From contig OX637395.1 of NCBI GenBank assembly GCA_951799425.1, positions 12,316,451-12,380,450 of the forward strand: 64,000 nucleotides of DNA, written 5' to 3'. The position numbers were made by a program, and so were the translations under genes. Positions 21,481 through 33,241 of this stretch are shown in pieces. This DNA is from Ilex aquifolium (Eukaryota > Streptophyta > Magnoliopsida > Aquifoliales > Aquifoliaceae). A model generated the notes under the pieces. The model was given only the letters and a program-made list of their open reading frames with translations, was not told the DNA's origin and ran no database searches. Within the stretch, counting starts at the first letter, position 1. The number at the start of each line of letters is the position of its first letter.

Positions 21481-23308
21481 CTCATATCATTAATCATAAA
21501 TAAAATAACATAAATCAAAATGAAAGGAAATGATTATTTCTTAAAATCAGTCCATGTCATCGTTCGACAAAAAATAAATCCTCCATTTGGTCATAGCAAT
21601 CCAGTTGAAAGTTGTCCAAAAGTTATCCAATGTCTAAAATTACTATTTACAAACTTGTGGCTTTAAAAAATTATATCTTGCAGGGGGAGTTGTGGATATA
21701 CAGAGAAATGATCAAACCCATATGAAACAAAGAAAATGAGTACCCAAAAATCAAAACAAAGCAAGACTATCCAATATTGTGATTTAAAATGAGAAAAATC
21801 AAATGGTTTAAAGCTGGAAATCAAGAAGAGAGCCATTTGAACTTAATTAATGAAAGATTAAAAAACAACCTCACAAAACATGTGAGAAAGGAAAAAAAAA
21901 AAGCATAAATCCACAAAGAGGCACAAAAACTTGATCAAGAAAACTCGCTAACAAAGGAAGCTAGAACCAAGAACATAGCATATAGGTAAAGCTAAGGGGC
22001 ATGGAGCACTAAAATAAAAATTTATAAAATCCAATTTAAGTAAAGGCTGGAATCAAGAGATGGAGAAAAACTTACCTCATTTAAGCAACCATGGAATAAG
22101 ATGAGTAGGAGTTGTGTGTAGCTTTCTTCTGTTGATAGGAATTTTTATTTTATTTTATTGTGGATCACACGGCCTACTGTGCTTCAGTGGACTTATTTAA
22201 CAAAAAATTAAAAACCGTTATAATTTGCATATATTTTCAAAATCAAGACTTGAGATCTGACACAAAAGCTAGAAATATAAAAAATAGCTATCAAAAAAAA
22301 AAAAAAGAATAGCTATCAAAAACCCTCTCACAGTGTCATATAGATTCTCAATTATAATTCTACCTATTCCAACCGATATACTCACCAAACCCACAGAATA
22401 ATTTAGGAAAGATCTAATTGAAGGAATTTCATTTTGAGCATAATTCATCAAGGTTAAACCAACTTTAGCAGCAACATAAAACATACAGATTGAGAGTTAA
22501 CGTAAAAAAAGGGATGACAAATAAACCAGGGATGTAATAACATTTCAATATTGGAAAATCACCAGTAAATAACTTACATCCATGTACTGTCTCCATCGAA
22601 ACAACGTTGTCAGCATCTGTTTGCCTGCCTTGTATGAAACATGAATAAACACAATCACTGGATTGATCCATGACGCATTGATGCACAAGATTTTTATACC
22701 AACCAAAATTGCAAGAAAAATCATGGTTGACATGAAAATAAAAACTAAGCATAAAAACAACACAAACAATACACAGAAGATCACCACGTAACAGACCTGA
22801 AAAAAAGAATAATCCGAGAATTAGAAGCAATTCGGAAACCAAAAAAAGTAGTAATTCAAAGATCCATGCTATGGAAACAAACATTCCTAACAAAATGAAG
22901 CATACTTTGTTTAAGGCTTTTCACTAATCTCATATTGAAGCGTCATTCACCAATCTCAATTAAATAAATACAGGAAAAAATGGAAACTGAACAAGAGGAC
23001 CAAATCGCGCAGTAGATCGTTGGTTCCGCAATGGCAAGACACACGGTGTATGCACGTCTGAAAGAGAAAACATTATCGGCTTGTCTTGGCTTTCACCTGT
23101 ACAGTTTCCTCAGTGTTTGTCTTGGCCAGTAATTCCCAGAATATGTAGAGACACAAAGAGAAAAGGGAAGAAACCCAATTCTGAGAAGTTGTAAAGGTTA
23201 ACGACCAGTTTTGTAATAGGGTTTTGAATGCAAAATGAAGCACACATCCGGGAATTAAAATTAGAAACAGAACGATAGAGAGAGACCGTTACAGGAGCCC
23301 TTCAGTCG

Positions 23309-23555
23309 GAGTAAATATTGGGTGCAACGGTTATACCATGTCAGCACTGCTGATATGGTATAACCATCCAATAAGAAAATAATAAAAAGAGTAAAATATG
23401 GCCTACTTCCTATTATGGAGGTAATTATATATGACATGGTTAGGTAGTTATGAGTTTGAGTGGGATCCATTGGCTGATTTGTCTATATATTAATGGATTA
23501 TTACACCATGTCACACTGCTAACATGGTATAATGGTTACAACCAATATTTTTTCA
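23309..23555. mobile_element. 247-bp MITE with 8-bp target duplication
   Basis: Terminal inverted repeats of about 32 bp (left from GAGTAAATATTGG through TTATACCATG; right arm the imperfect complement) enclose AT-rich DNA. TTCAGTCG flanks both sides (23301-23308, 23556-23563). The duplication could be 8 or 9 bp, so hAT or Mutator type cannot be settled. It lies inside the larger hAT-like element. Confidence 0.78.
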
Positions 23556-23858
23556 TTCAGTCGACTGTTTATTCTTTTGAGTGGATGAGAGAGAGAGAGA
23601 GGGGTGCCGTTTCACTAAAATGCAACATGCAACGGATGTTGGGGTTTAATTAGAGAGAGAGAGTTAGCGGCGACGAGAGAGATAGAGAGCTAGAGGGGGT
23701 GGGGAACCGAGAGTCTCTGAAAGAGGAATAGACTGACAGTTTATGAGAGAGGAAAAAAAGGGAGAAAGAGGTTCGTTTGTAGTGGGCAATTTTTTAGGTA
23801 AGAAAAATATCTATTTTTTAAATTTAATTTTCTTAATTTGATATGTAATATAATACAA

Positions 23859-24294
23859 TTAGTCATACCCCATGTCTGAAGGCACGATGAAATATAGGAT
23901 TCGAGAATTCAAAAAATTATTTTATTATACAAAATTGTAAATTTTTATTTCTTCTTTTATTTAATTACATTATTTAAAATTAATTTCTACATATTATTTT
24001 CTTAAAAATAGCGTTAATTTTCTCAAAACCTGACAAAATTTCTCAACATGTATATAATATCGTGTATGGACAAAAAATGAAATAAAAATTGTGTTAAATT
24101 ATAAATTAATCAAATATTAAATAATTAAACATGTGATAAAATTCAAATTCCTATGTGTTTTATTATATAGTAAATTATAAATTAATCAAATATTAAATAA
24201 TTAAATATGTGATAAAATTTGGTGATGGGATGTTTTTGGGAGAGAAAATATGTAGGGGATACAATTCAATTTCCTATGTGTTTTATTATATAGA
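23859..24294 (-). mobile_element. Short non-autonomous Helitron, minus strand
   Basis: On the minus strand it starts TCTATATAATAAAACACATAG directly after host A (T24295) and ends CTAA (23859-23862) before host T (A23858). It therefore sits between A and T as Helitrons do. The 3' side carries a G-T-rich imperfect hairpin (CATGTC/GGCACG, about 23870-23885). It is non-coding. An internal 76-bp-period duplication (24095-24219) repeats part of the 5' region. Confidence 0.72.
24095..24219. repeat. Direct duplication, period 76 bp
   Basis: TAAATTATAAATTAATCAAA and the next 29 bases at 24095-24143 recur at 24171-24219 with one or two changes. Confidence 0.88.
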
Positions 24295-24883
24295 TAATAA
24301 CATTATATCAATACAAATTTGGTTGTACAATGATATGTATAATTTTGACTTTATACCATTATTTTAGAGTATTTACGATAATTATTGTTATTTTGATTTA
24401 GTAGTTTTTTTAGGAATAGTATAGATAAATGTGTTTAAGAAGAAAATAGGAACTCAAAAATTTTTTACATTTAAGCCAAATTTTTGGTTTAAGACATAAT
24501 TATATTTGTAAGAGCAAAATAGGGGTGTGACATTAATTTTGAAGGATAAGAATGACATAGTTGCATTATTGGAGGGCAAAGGTGGAAAAAAATGTTTTTC
24601 AAGTATATTGATATTTTAAAGTAGTATAGACAAATAGTAGACTGACTCAGGAAATGTGAATAAGTTAACAATGAATGGCCCAAAAAGTATAAATAAATAG
24701 AAAATGGGCTCATTCCCATATGGGTCATGACCTTCATGGGTGGGCACTACAAGATCATGGGTGGGCACCATTAGCTAGCACCACTAAAATAAGTTAAAGA
24801 TTATAACACGTGGGCAATGACAAAAAGAACTTTCAGGGTGGGCCAGTGTCCCCTCTAGGCTGGCTCTGCCCATGTCTAGTAAC

Positions 24884-25809
24884 TGATTACATAATACTCA
24901 ATTCTATTTATAGGGATAAAATACTATAACCTATACCTATCCAGATACAATTTAATCTTTATGTGTTTCATCACATGTCTAATATATCTATTCATGATAT
25001 ATTAAAACTCTTCCAATATAATTATATTCCATATAGGATTCTCACATTGATTACCCAATAAACTCTTATTCATAACAATTAGAGAGTTTGAGTCAAATTC
25101 CAGCAGAACCTATCATATGTTGAATGAATAATAAGCTCATCAAATTTTCAGATTCAGTGGGGTTCTTTATCTTCGCCAGATGCTAACATGAAACACTGCA
25201 AAAATAGGACAATTAAGTGAAACAATAGAGTACAACGAAGTGAAGAGAAAGATGAGAATATGAGAATTAGTTCAATACCAACGCCATTTATATAAATATT
25301 GTACGTCTGACATTACAAATAATAAAAGAAAAACAATATATAACAAAAAATGAGCCGAAGATTCAACTAAATATTGAAAAAAATGTAACTCAGAACATAA
25401 AGAAAGCAAATAGTTAGCTCTGTAATCCTTCATGGTCCATCATTTTAAGAACTTCCGTCAAATATGAGAAAGGTGCAAGATTCACCATTGTTGGCAACTA
25501 AATAAGTGGAGAACTCTGAATGGATAAGAAACCGACCCTAAATAAGAGGCTATGTTTATCTTCTATACAATTGATGATAGACTAATTAAAAAAATTTGAA
25601 AAAAGGATTAGGAATGGGTAGTTTGAAAGTGTTGAAACATGAGAAGGACTCTAACTGAATTCCACAATCAAATTTTGAAAAAAAAAATATCAGTTAAAAA
25701 ATCTAAGATTTATCATAATCCCTTAAAATTAGGTTAATTTACCACACTTGAAAATAAAAAACTTAGAAAATTAGGAATGTGGTTTGGAGGCTTTTCCTTA
25801 ATCGTAGAT
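24884..25809. other. AT-rich DNA, likely remainder of a copia LTR, then unassigned
   Basis: This resumes the sequence broken by the hAT-like insertion (TTAT at 16478 joins TGATTACATAATAC at 24884). No gene is recognised. Confidence 0.4.
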
Positions 25810-26447
25810 TAGGGTGGCCCAACACAAATTGGGGCCTCAAGTAAGAATTTTACATGAGATTTCATTTAATATTTTTGGAAGATAATAATTTTTTTAATAA
25901 GTATTATACATTTTATAGAAAGTTGCGATATGATTTGTTTTTAGGAGTTTTGAGATTGGGCGGGATCAGACAATAAATTGGGTGCAATTGTAAAGTCAGG
26001 ATGTTACACATTAATAAATTGAACAAAAACTTAAAGTGACAACATGAAAGTTAGAGTTAATGACAAAGAACCAAAGTAAGACTATGAGAGTGGGAGGGAG
26101 AGAAAGCGTTGAAGTGAGGCGGTGAGAGTCAAGGAAACATAGTGAAAAGAATAAAAAAGGATTGTAACTTTTAAACCTATAAGTCGTTATTTTTATGTTT
26201 TTTTAGAAGGATTTGTTATATTTTAGGACTTTCTATAAGGTTTACGTAGACTTGTGAAATTGTTACATTTTAGAACTTTTTATAAGACTTTAGAAAGACT
26301 TGTGAAATATATCGGGTCTTTAACCTTGTCCATTCAAAAGGGCCTCATAACATGAAGTTGAACTAAAGACTAAAAATTAAATTGGGGCCATAAATTTTTG
26401 GGGCTCTAAGTGACTATTTTAATGGTTGGGCCCTAGGGCCGGCCCTG
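25810..26447. mobile_element. Degenerate hAT-type element (about 640 bp)
   Basis: On the minus strand the right end reads CAGGGCCGGCCCTAGGGCC, a widespread plant hAT-MITE terminus. The left end TTAGGGTGGCCC is a decayed counterpart. The flanking 8-mers TCGTAGAT and CCGTGGCT agree at only 5 of 8 positions, so this is old. It is non-coding. Confidence 0.5.
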
Positions 26448-27650
26448 CCGTGGCTCTCTCCATCCAAACGATCGAAGTGTTTGTGCATCTTGTAACAATT
26501 ATAATCTCTACTCGTTCCTCACTGTCGAGTCTTTGTCCATGAAACCGATTAAGTAAGGCAAATTGATTACTCGATGATACACAATGATTAAATGTAATAT
26601 ATGTGTTATTCTATATTTTATGTATTTTTTTAATTTGTCAAATTATGTGTAGACTGTTATAAGGTACTGCCATAATAAAGATGTTCAATGTTACAACGTG
26701 ATGTCACATAATTTATTTATTTTTTAGTAATTTAGGCATCTAAGATATATTTAACATTATATATGTTATTTAATACACATGTTATCTGTGTACAACTATT
26801 CAATAGTATAATTCATAGGAATTGTAAATGTATAGACATCATCTTGACTAAATACACATTTTTTAGCAAACAAATTTGCACATCTATTTATCTTTCTTAT
26901 CTCTTGCTTAACTCGCACTTTTTGGGATACAATCTATTGTTTCATTACTGTTTTTATGTTCTTTTTATTTGTTTTGTATATTGTTCATAAAAATTATGGT
27001 ATTACATAATCGACTATTAGTATACATTTGTAATTCCTTGTTATTGAATTATTTTACTATTTTTTTATGATCCTTAACTTGTTTATGTATGCAACGTTCA
27101 CCTACTATTTTATTATGTTTTATTTTTCCTGATAATAACTTTATTGATTTTTTTTTGATATTAATTACTTTTTATTGTGGATCTTTTATGAAAATAAACA
27201 ATTTAATTAGTTAATTGGTGTTTTTATATTTAAATGAGAACAAAATCAAGTTTGAAAAAAAATAGAAAATGTGTTTGATTTATTTTTATTTATAGAAGAG
27301 ATATACTTATTATATTTTTTATCCAAGTGTTAACATATTTTCTCTGTCATTTAAAATATGTATGTGTGAGGTGGACTACACTTTTCGACTTAAATTTTAA
27401 ATTTTATTTTGTTGACTTAATCTTTCAAGTAGGGCTGTTCAAATTTTTTTATACCAGACCAATTTTAACCCTACCCAACCTGATTAATTGGCTTCCATAA
27501 AAATTGGCAGGCTAATGAAAGGATTTTTAGTTTTTCGGGTCGGAATGCGAAATAGCCACAAATGTTTGCATTCTTATCCGACTCGACTTGACCCACATGT
27601 AATATTTTTTTTAAAAATATATACATGTTAATTTGTGCAAAAAAATCCTA
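26448..27650. other. AT-rich intergenic DNA
   Basis: No gene or clear element is seen. Confidence 0.4.
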
Positions 27651-27659
27651 AAATTCCTA

Positions 27660-27850
27660 GCACATCCTCCTCCTCCTCCGAGTCTCAGAGACTCTCCCTT
27701 CTTTCTTCTTCTTCTTTTCAGTCGATTGATCCCTAGCCCTAGCGCCTCCTCCTCTTCGAGTCTCAGAGACTCTCACTTCTTTCTTCTTCTCAGTCGATTG
27801 ATCCCTAGCGCCTCCTCCTATTTGAGTCTCAGAGACTCTCGCCGCCTTCT
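27660..27850. repeat. Three tandem copies of a GAGTCTCAGAGACTCTC unit
   Basis: The unit starts at 27680, 27758 and 27824 (periods 78 and 66). It combines the near-palindrome GAGTCTCAGAGACTC with a CT-rich tract and TCAGTCGATTGATCCCTAGC. CT-rich composition followed by a TC microsatellite resembles a plant 5' leader, but no gene follows. Confidence 0.8.
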
Positions 27851-29339
27851 CTTCGAAGCCACAAGCCACACACATCCTAGGTTCTCTCTCTCTCTCTGTA
27901 TGACAGTCTATGTGTGAGTCTTAATTCCTTTTGTTTTTCTGAAATTGAAATCATATGATGAGAGTTGCAAGAGTTTTTTCGTTAAGCTAAATTATAATGA
28001 GTTTTAACTTTTAATCATTGATGTATATCACATTATTGAACTCTAAAATTTGGGGCCTTTTTAATATGTAAGGCTTAAAGCCCATGCTTTTTTGAATATA
28101 CCGTTGAGCCATCCATGTCGTAGATACATTCTTTTAGTATATAGAGATAGAGATAGATTGTACTTTATTTCTTCATATAAATATATGCATAGATATAGAA
28201 AATCACATGTAAGTTTGCTATTATAAATGAGTCCAAAAAAATTTAAAAATTAAATATAATTAATAAAAGGGTCTAAAAGAATTTAGAAGTCAAATAGATA
28301 TAAGAAATAAAAACTAAATGAATTTTTAGTTCAAAAAAAAGGGTTATATATATTGTATTGATCTTATGTATTTTGCATTTCTTTCATTTTAATTTTCAAG
28401 CTAGGCAAGCTTTCTTTTGACTTATACGACAATTTAGGTCATTTAAATACATTTATTTTTTAATTATATTGCATGATTTTTTATTTTAAATGAGAAGGGT
28501 TTTTCCTATTGGTTATGACACATTCATGTTGCTGCAGAAATTTGAACATGACTACATAGCTCCTCTAGTAAAGACCCAGATGGCTAACAATATTTATAAT
28601 AAGTAACAAGCAATGTTTGATTCTACATCCAACATTTGTATCGAAGCAACGATTTATACAAGACTGGTGAAAAAGGGATAAAGCTTCAGCATAAATTTCT
28701 ACTCTGTAACCATTTCTTACCAGTTCTTTCACCGGTACAAACTCGATATGGTTGGGTCTACACCTTATAAAGAGATGTGCAAAAGAGAGAGAAGAAACTT
28801 GGAAAAAGATAGAAACATATAGAGATGGAGAGATGTGGTGTGGGAAGAGGGAGGAAAAATGAGAGGGAGAGAGATAAATATTGCTCAAGTGATGGCCAGA
28901 TGGGTTGTGAATTTTTGAAATTTGAGAGGAGATGAGACATATGCTCACCAAAGCACTGATCAACGTTGTCATCGAAATTTGCCCCATTAACTCAGGAGTT
29001 AACTTCTCATCAACAAATCCAACTCAATTGATGACATGCCTTCTTTAAAATTTCCTCTGACATTTGATGACTGGGCAAGCATTCATTGGATATGCACACC
29101 ACTTGTGTCAGCCACGTGGTGTGTGATACACATACAAAAATTTATCGTAGTGGAGGGTTCAAGACACTCGATGATATGATATAAATCAACACTCCTATTA
29201 CAGAATGACACGTGGACTTGGGGTGACCAACACCGAGAGCATGCAAGATCCTGAGTAGGGGACACTGAGCTCATGTAGTCCCCCTTAAGGCATGCAGAAC
29301 CATAAGAAAAACGAATGGTCTCGAGCCTAAGCAGCAATG
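27851..29339. other. Intergenic, with a possible Helitron 5' end near 28157 (minus)
   Basis: On the minus strand A-TCTATCTCTATCTCTATATACTAAAAG at about 28129-28157 resembles Helitron 5' starts. A matching 3' end was not found. Nothing coding is seen. Confidence 0.35.
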
Positions 29340-29936
29340 GCGATCGGGCATGTGGTTCATTGATGCGACAGATAGTAGGGAATGATTAGTTGTGTCATCA
29401 CACTGCATTGAGACCCACACCAGATCCTAAAAAAATTGGCTGAAGGCATTACCCTTGCTGACGTAGATTGGTTAGGCGAGATATCAATTAATGATTGGTT
29501 CGTATCTCATAAATGCTTAACATAGCTCATTAAATGTCTGATAAAGGCCATTAAATGTCTAGATGATGTGCATTGTATGCTCGGTACCTTGAGCAAGATC
29601 ATCATTACGATGTTGACCCCGATCGACCGTCGGCCTCCTCTAAGCCTTGTAAATTCGCCACTCGAGGGAGGTAGTAGGTACTGATTACTCCCCTAGGGAT
29701 GTCATCATCTCTCAAGGTATAAATAACCCAAAGGATGAGGTCTCAAGTACGCAAAGTGCCACCCAACTCATACAATACTCTTAATTCTCTCAGCCTGAGC
29801 ACCGATTGACTTAAGTTGGAAGGGATACATCGGTCGTGTTTTTGTCCCCCTTCTAACCTCATTCCTTGTTGCATGAATCTCACCCATTCACCTAGATGTC
29901 ACTATCTAAATTATTGTGCAAGATTCAGTCTGTGTA
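29340..29936 (+). repeat. 5' LTR (right part) of a Tat-like gypsy remnant
   Basis: It has a TATAAATA box at 29718-29725 followed by a CT-rich leader, and ends just before a primer-site-like sequence at 29940. The left border is not resolved and may lie up to 300 bp further left. Confidence 0.5.
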
Positions 29937-29939
29937 ATT

Positions 29940-29957
29940 TGGCATCGTCGGTGGAAA
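29940..29957 (+). other. Primer binding site-like sequence of the gypsy remnant
   Basis: TGGCATCGTCGGTGGAAA is a decayed form of the TGGCGCCGTCTGTGGGAA site of the TR-GAG element. Confidence 0.55.
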
Positions 29958-29989
29958 AATATGGACACAGTTCCCACGTAGCAAGTACC

Positions 29990-31534
29990 ATGGTGAACAC
30001 AGTTCCTATACAAAGGATAACCCTCATACGCGAGGCAAGCAAGTCGTTCAGCCTTCTATTCTGCTGATATCTAAGTCTGTGGGATAGACAAAGAGCATCA
30101 GTTGCGACCGCTAGTAGCACACGCCACTCAACAAGTAGATTTTCGATGGGTGGGGGGAAGACACCTTCCTCACAAGCTGGTCGATTTGATTAAAGTACGG
30201 TTGGGCGATCAAACACTCAACAGGAAATTCTAGGGGAGTGAAACACCTCGAGAATGACAAGCCATCCATAACACTAACAAATCACCCTCCCGAGAGAACA
30301 CTCATGAAGACCTGCCCTGCAGAGACCTCTGCCACCATCTAGCCCAGAAAGAGAACCCCATTGGAAGGGAGAAGAGAGAAAAACCTATGGCAGATGGAGA
30401 CCTTCACCGCCGGCTACCTCGTGATGGAGGGGGAGAGGATTCCAAGGAGGGTCCACCTTCTCAATTAAAAACATGAGGGTCTAGAAAGATCCAAAGACCA
30501 CGGTCCTTATGGCCAACCCTAAGTGACAAGAGATGAGGACTTACGTTCTAACCTCAACTCTGAGAGGTAGCGCCACTGATAGGGGGAAATGCAAGAATAT
30601 GAGGTCGAGGATGAGCTTGTTAAATCTCTTTCATCCGAAGCATCATGGAGGTAAAAATCCCAAGGAAATTCACTATCCCCGGTTCAAGGTCTATAACAAG
30701 AGAATCAGACACTAGGAAAACCTCCAAAAATATAAGTAATATATGTCCCTTTATGACACCAACCATTGGCTCCTGTGTAGGGTCTTTCCGATGAGTCTCG
30801 GGGACATTTCCATGAAATGGAATGAGGGCCTTCCCCTTGAGAGCATCAGGTCCTAGAAACAAATGACTGAGTAGATTACAGCTCGATTCATCACCAATAG
30901 TAAGCAACCGAAAGATGTTTGCACTCTCCTTACCCTATGGCAAAAGGAAAAAAAAGACTCAGAGAGTATGCCACCTGATACTAGGAGGAAGTAAATGAAG
31001 TGGAATTATACGCGGAGGTGATGGTTGCCGTTTCCTTCAGGCTCGGTCTTTCCCAAGACACCAGTTTGTATTGGTCCTTGATGAAGTGGACCAATGTGTC
31101 AAGGTCAAGGATGAAACGATTGGGGCCTGGGCAAGGGTTCTACCTCCAAAAAGAAGGAAAGGGATTTGTCGAGCAAAAAGAAGGATCATCACAGGTCAAG
31201 TCTCCTTTAAGGGAATCCACATGGTCTTCAAGGAGCCCATCTACAGTTTGCTCCATAAGATCAAGAAGGCTCCTTTCTTCAAGTGGCCACCGAAGATGCA
31301 AGGCAACCCCTCAACCCGAAACTCCGCTTCTCGGCATTCTTACCATCGAGATACCAGACATTTCACAGAGGATTGTCGAGTGTATAAGCCTTCCTCGAGA
31401 AACTGGACAAGGAGTCCACGTGGGAGAGTACATCGACAATGGGAGAACCTGTAAGAGGGAGAAGCACTCTAATGTCATTGGTGAGGAGGCCACCGCCGTT
31501 ATTGAACTGATCCACACATGTCCCCATGAGCGAT
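29990..31534 (+). pseudogene. Degenerate gag region of a Tat-like gypsy element
   Basis: This is broken coding sequence with many frame changes and stops. The clearest part, at about 31330-31400, reads YHRDTRHFTEDCRVYK and corresponds to the FHRDHGHDTEDC segment of Tat-lineage Gag, followed by a Glu/Lys-rich tail. The upstream part is Arg- and Pro-rich as in such Gag N-termini. The element is interrupted at 31534 by a minus-strand LTR element and continues at 40923 with protease and reverse transcriptase. No product is expected. Confidence 0.6.
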
Positions 31535-32600
31535 TGTCACACCCCAAATCCATAGGTAGACGTGATCTAACTAATAATCTTTAAAAATCATGAGAGCAAA
31601 ACTAATAATCCCATTTAATAAATCAAAACCACAAATATTCAACTTCATCTAAAGAAAACTTCTAAACATACATCAACTGTTAAAGGTTTACATTCTAAAA
31701 TCTTAAATAAAAGTAAATATCTTCAACCTAACCAAATAAAAACTATCTATAAATTTTTTTTCATCATCAAAACCATAAAACTAAAACTGGTAAGTAAATC
31801 TCGACCTTCTCAATCAATCCCTGCATGACCACAACATTTTAGGAAGCGCATATACTGACGCATCAGTATTTAATGAAATCTTTTCAGGAGTAGGATCATA
31901 ATCCTCAGTCTCGAACCCTGTGAACGAAGAGTGGTTTGGTACCCCGAAAGGAAGCAACATTCCACTACGAGTGACAGGAAATGTTCGAAACCCTCAAGGT
32001 AAGAAACATGTCTAAACACTCTACGATATAAGTTCGAATGCAATCCAAGTTCATCACACCCAACCATACAATAGATAATGTCATATTTTTCAATAACATC
32101 CACATTTACCACAAATCATAGTTCCACAATCCTCCAAATAGAATAAATTTCAAGAAAACATGCAAGAGATCGCCAAGAAACATTATCAGTTTAACCATAT
32201 TCAAGATCTAGGATTTTTGGATAAAAAACATACAATTTGGATGTAAATTACGTATTTTTCTAAGAAAATGAATCCTATAATTAAAAGGAATTCAAAACAG
32301 TTGTAGATCTATCATATATTTATGAATTAGAATCAAAAAGTGTATAGATAGTGGCCCTAGCCTCCATGATTAGGAATAGGAAATAAATCCTACCTTAATT
32401 CCACAGAAAATTGCTCTTATTGTGTCTTGTGAGATTGTCTACAAGTTGATCCCCCCAAGATCTAGACCGATCAAAATTTTCCCCCTCTTCTTCTCTCCAA
32501 GGCCCTCCTAGGCCCCTTAGGATTGAAAGTATGTCAAGAAACCCTAAAACGCGTCCCTAGGGTATTTATAGGTCAAAAACTGAGCGAAATGGCGAACCCT

Positions 32601-33209
32601 TGCTTGATCCCAAATACGTACATGCAAATGTTAGTTAGTCAAGAATTAATAATTTCTCGGTAAGTCCAAGGTCGAACCACAGGGATTGAAAAAATTTAAA
32701 AGTAGGTAAAGGAAGAACATGTAAAATTGGTTTTAAAGGTTGAGATTGGTTTGTAGAATAAAAGCAGGAAAATTAAAAGGAACTTATCAATTAGAAAAGT
32801 GACTCTTTAGGTTCAGGATTTGGATCTATTCATGCTCATCAAATATCTATGTTTATGCAATTATAATTTATCTCAGTTGATTTTCAACATCAGTGTGAGA
32901 CCCGAACAAGCTAATTAGGCATTTTATTTTGTGTCGAGGGTTTAAATGCGAATATTTATTTTAATCATGTGATTTAAATTGAATAGTTGGAAACACAATG
33001 AAATATAGTATGACTTCTGATGATAAAATTTTAGTCACGGGTTAAGAACTTGGAAACAAATAGGAATGTGTATGTTAATTTTACGTTAATGTTAATTTTA
33101 GTTTGATAACTAAAAAGTGTACTACCGGAAATACGGGGGATAATGTATAGATCTCAATAAAAATTTTGGGTCTAATTTGAGAAATTAAGAGTGAGTGGGA
33201 TAAATACAA

Positions 33210-33241
<32 letters not shown>

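Larger units (their letters stand above)
16487..24875. mobile_element. 8.4-kb hAT-like DNA transposon, non-autonomous, with nested insertions
   Basis: The ends are inverted: AGGGGCGGAGCCA on the left and TGGCTCTGCCCATGT on the right (reverse complement ACATGGGCAGAGCCA). They are flanked by an exact 8-bp duplication CTAGTAAC (16479-16486 and 24876-24883), the length made by hAT transposases. GGCGGAGCCA-type ends are a frequent plant hAT/MITE signature. I find no transposase: the interior is AT-rich and non-coding. Part of the length is later insertions: a MITE at 23309-23555, a small Helitron at 23859-24294, and probably a longer Helitron at 19620-21480. The original element may have been about 6 kb or less. 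The chance that the 8-bp match is accidental is low, but the TIR is short and imperfect. Confidence 0.7.

Noticed and set aside
22465-22893. Hydrophobic 142-codon open frame on the minus strand
   Set aside because: The apparent membrane segments come from AT-rich sequence; no family is recognised and it lies within a transposon interior.
31870-32112. Open frames inside LTRs of the minus-strand element
   Set aside because: Broken in the partner LTR and lacking motifs.
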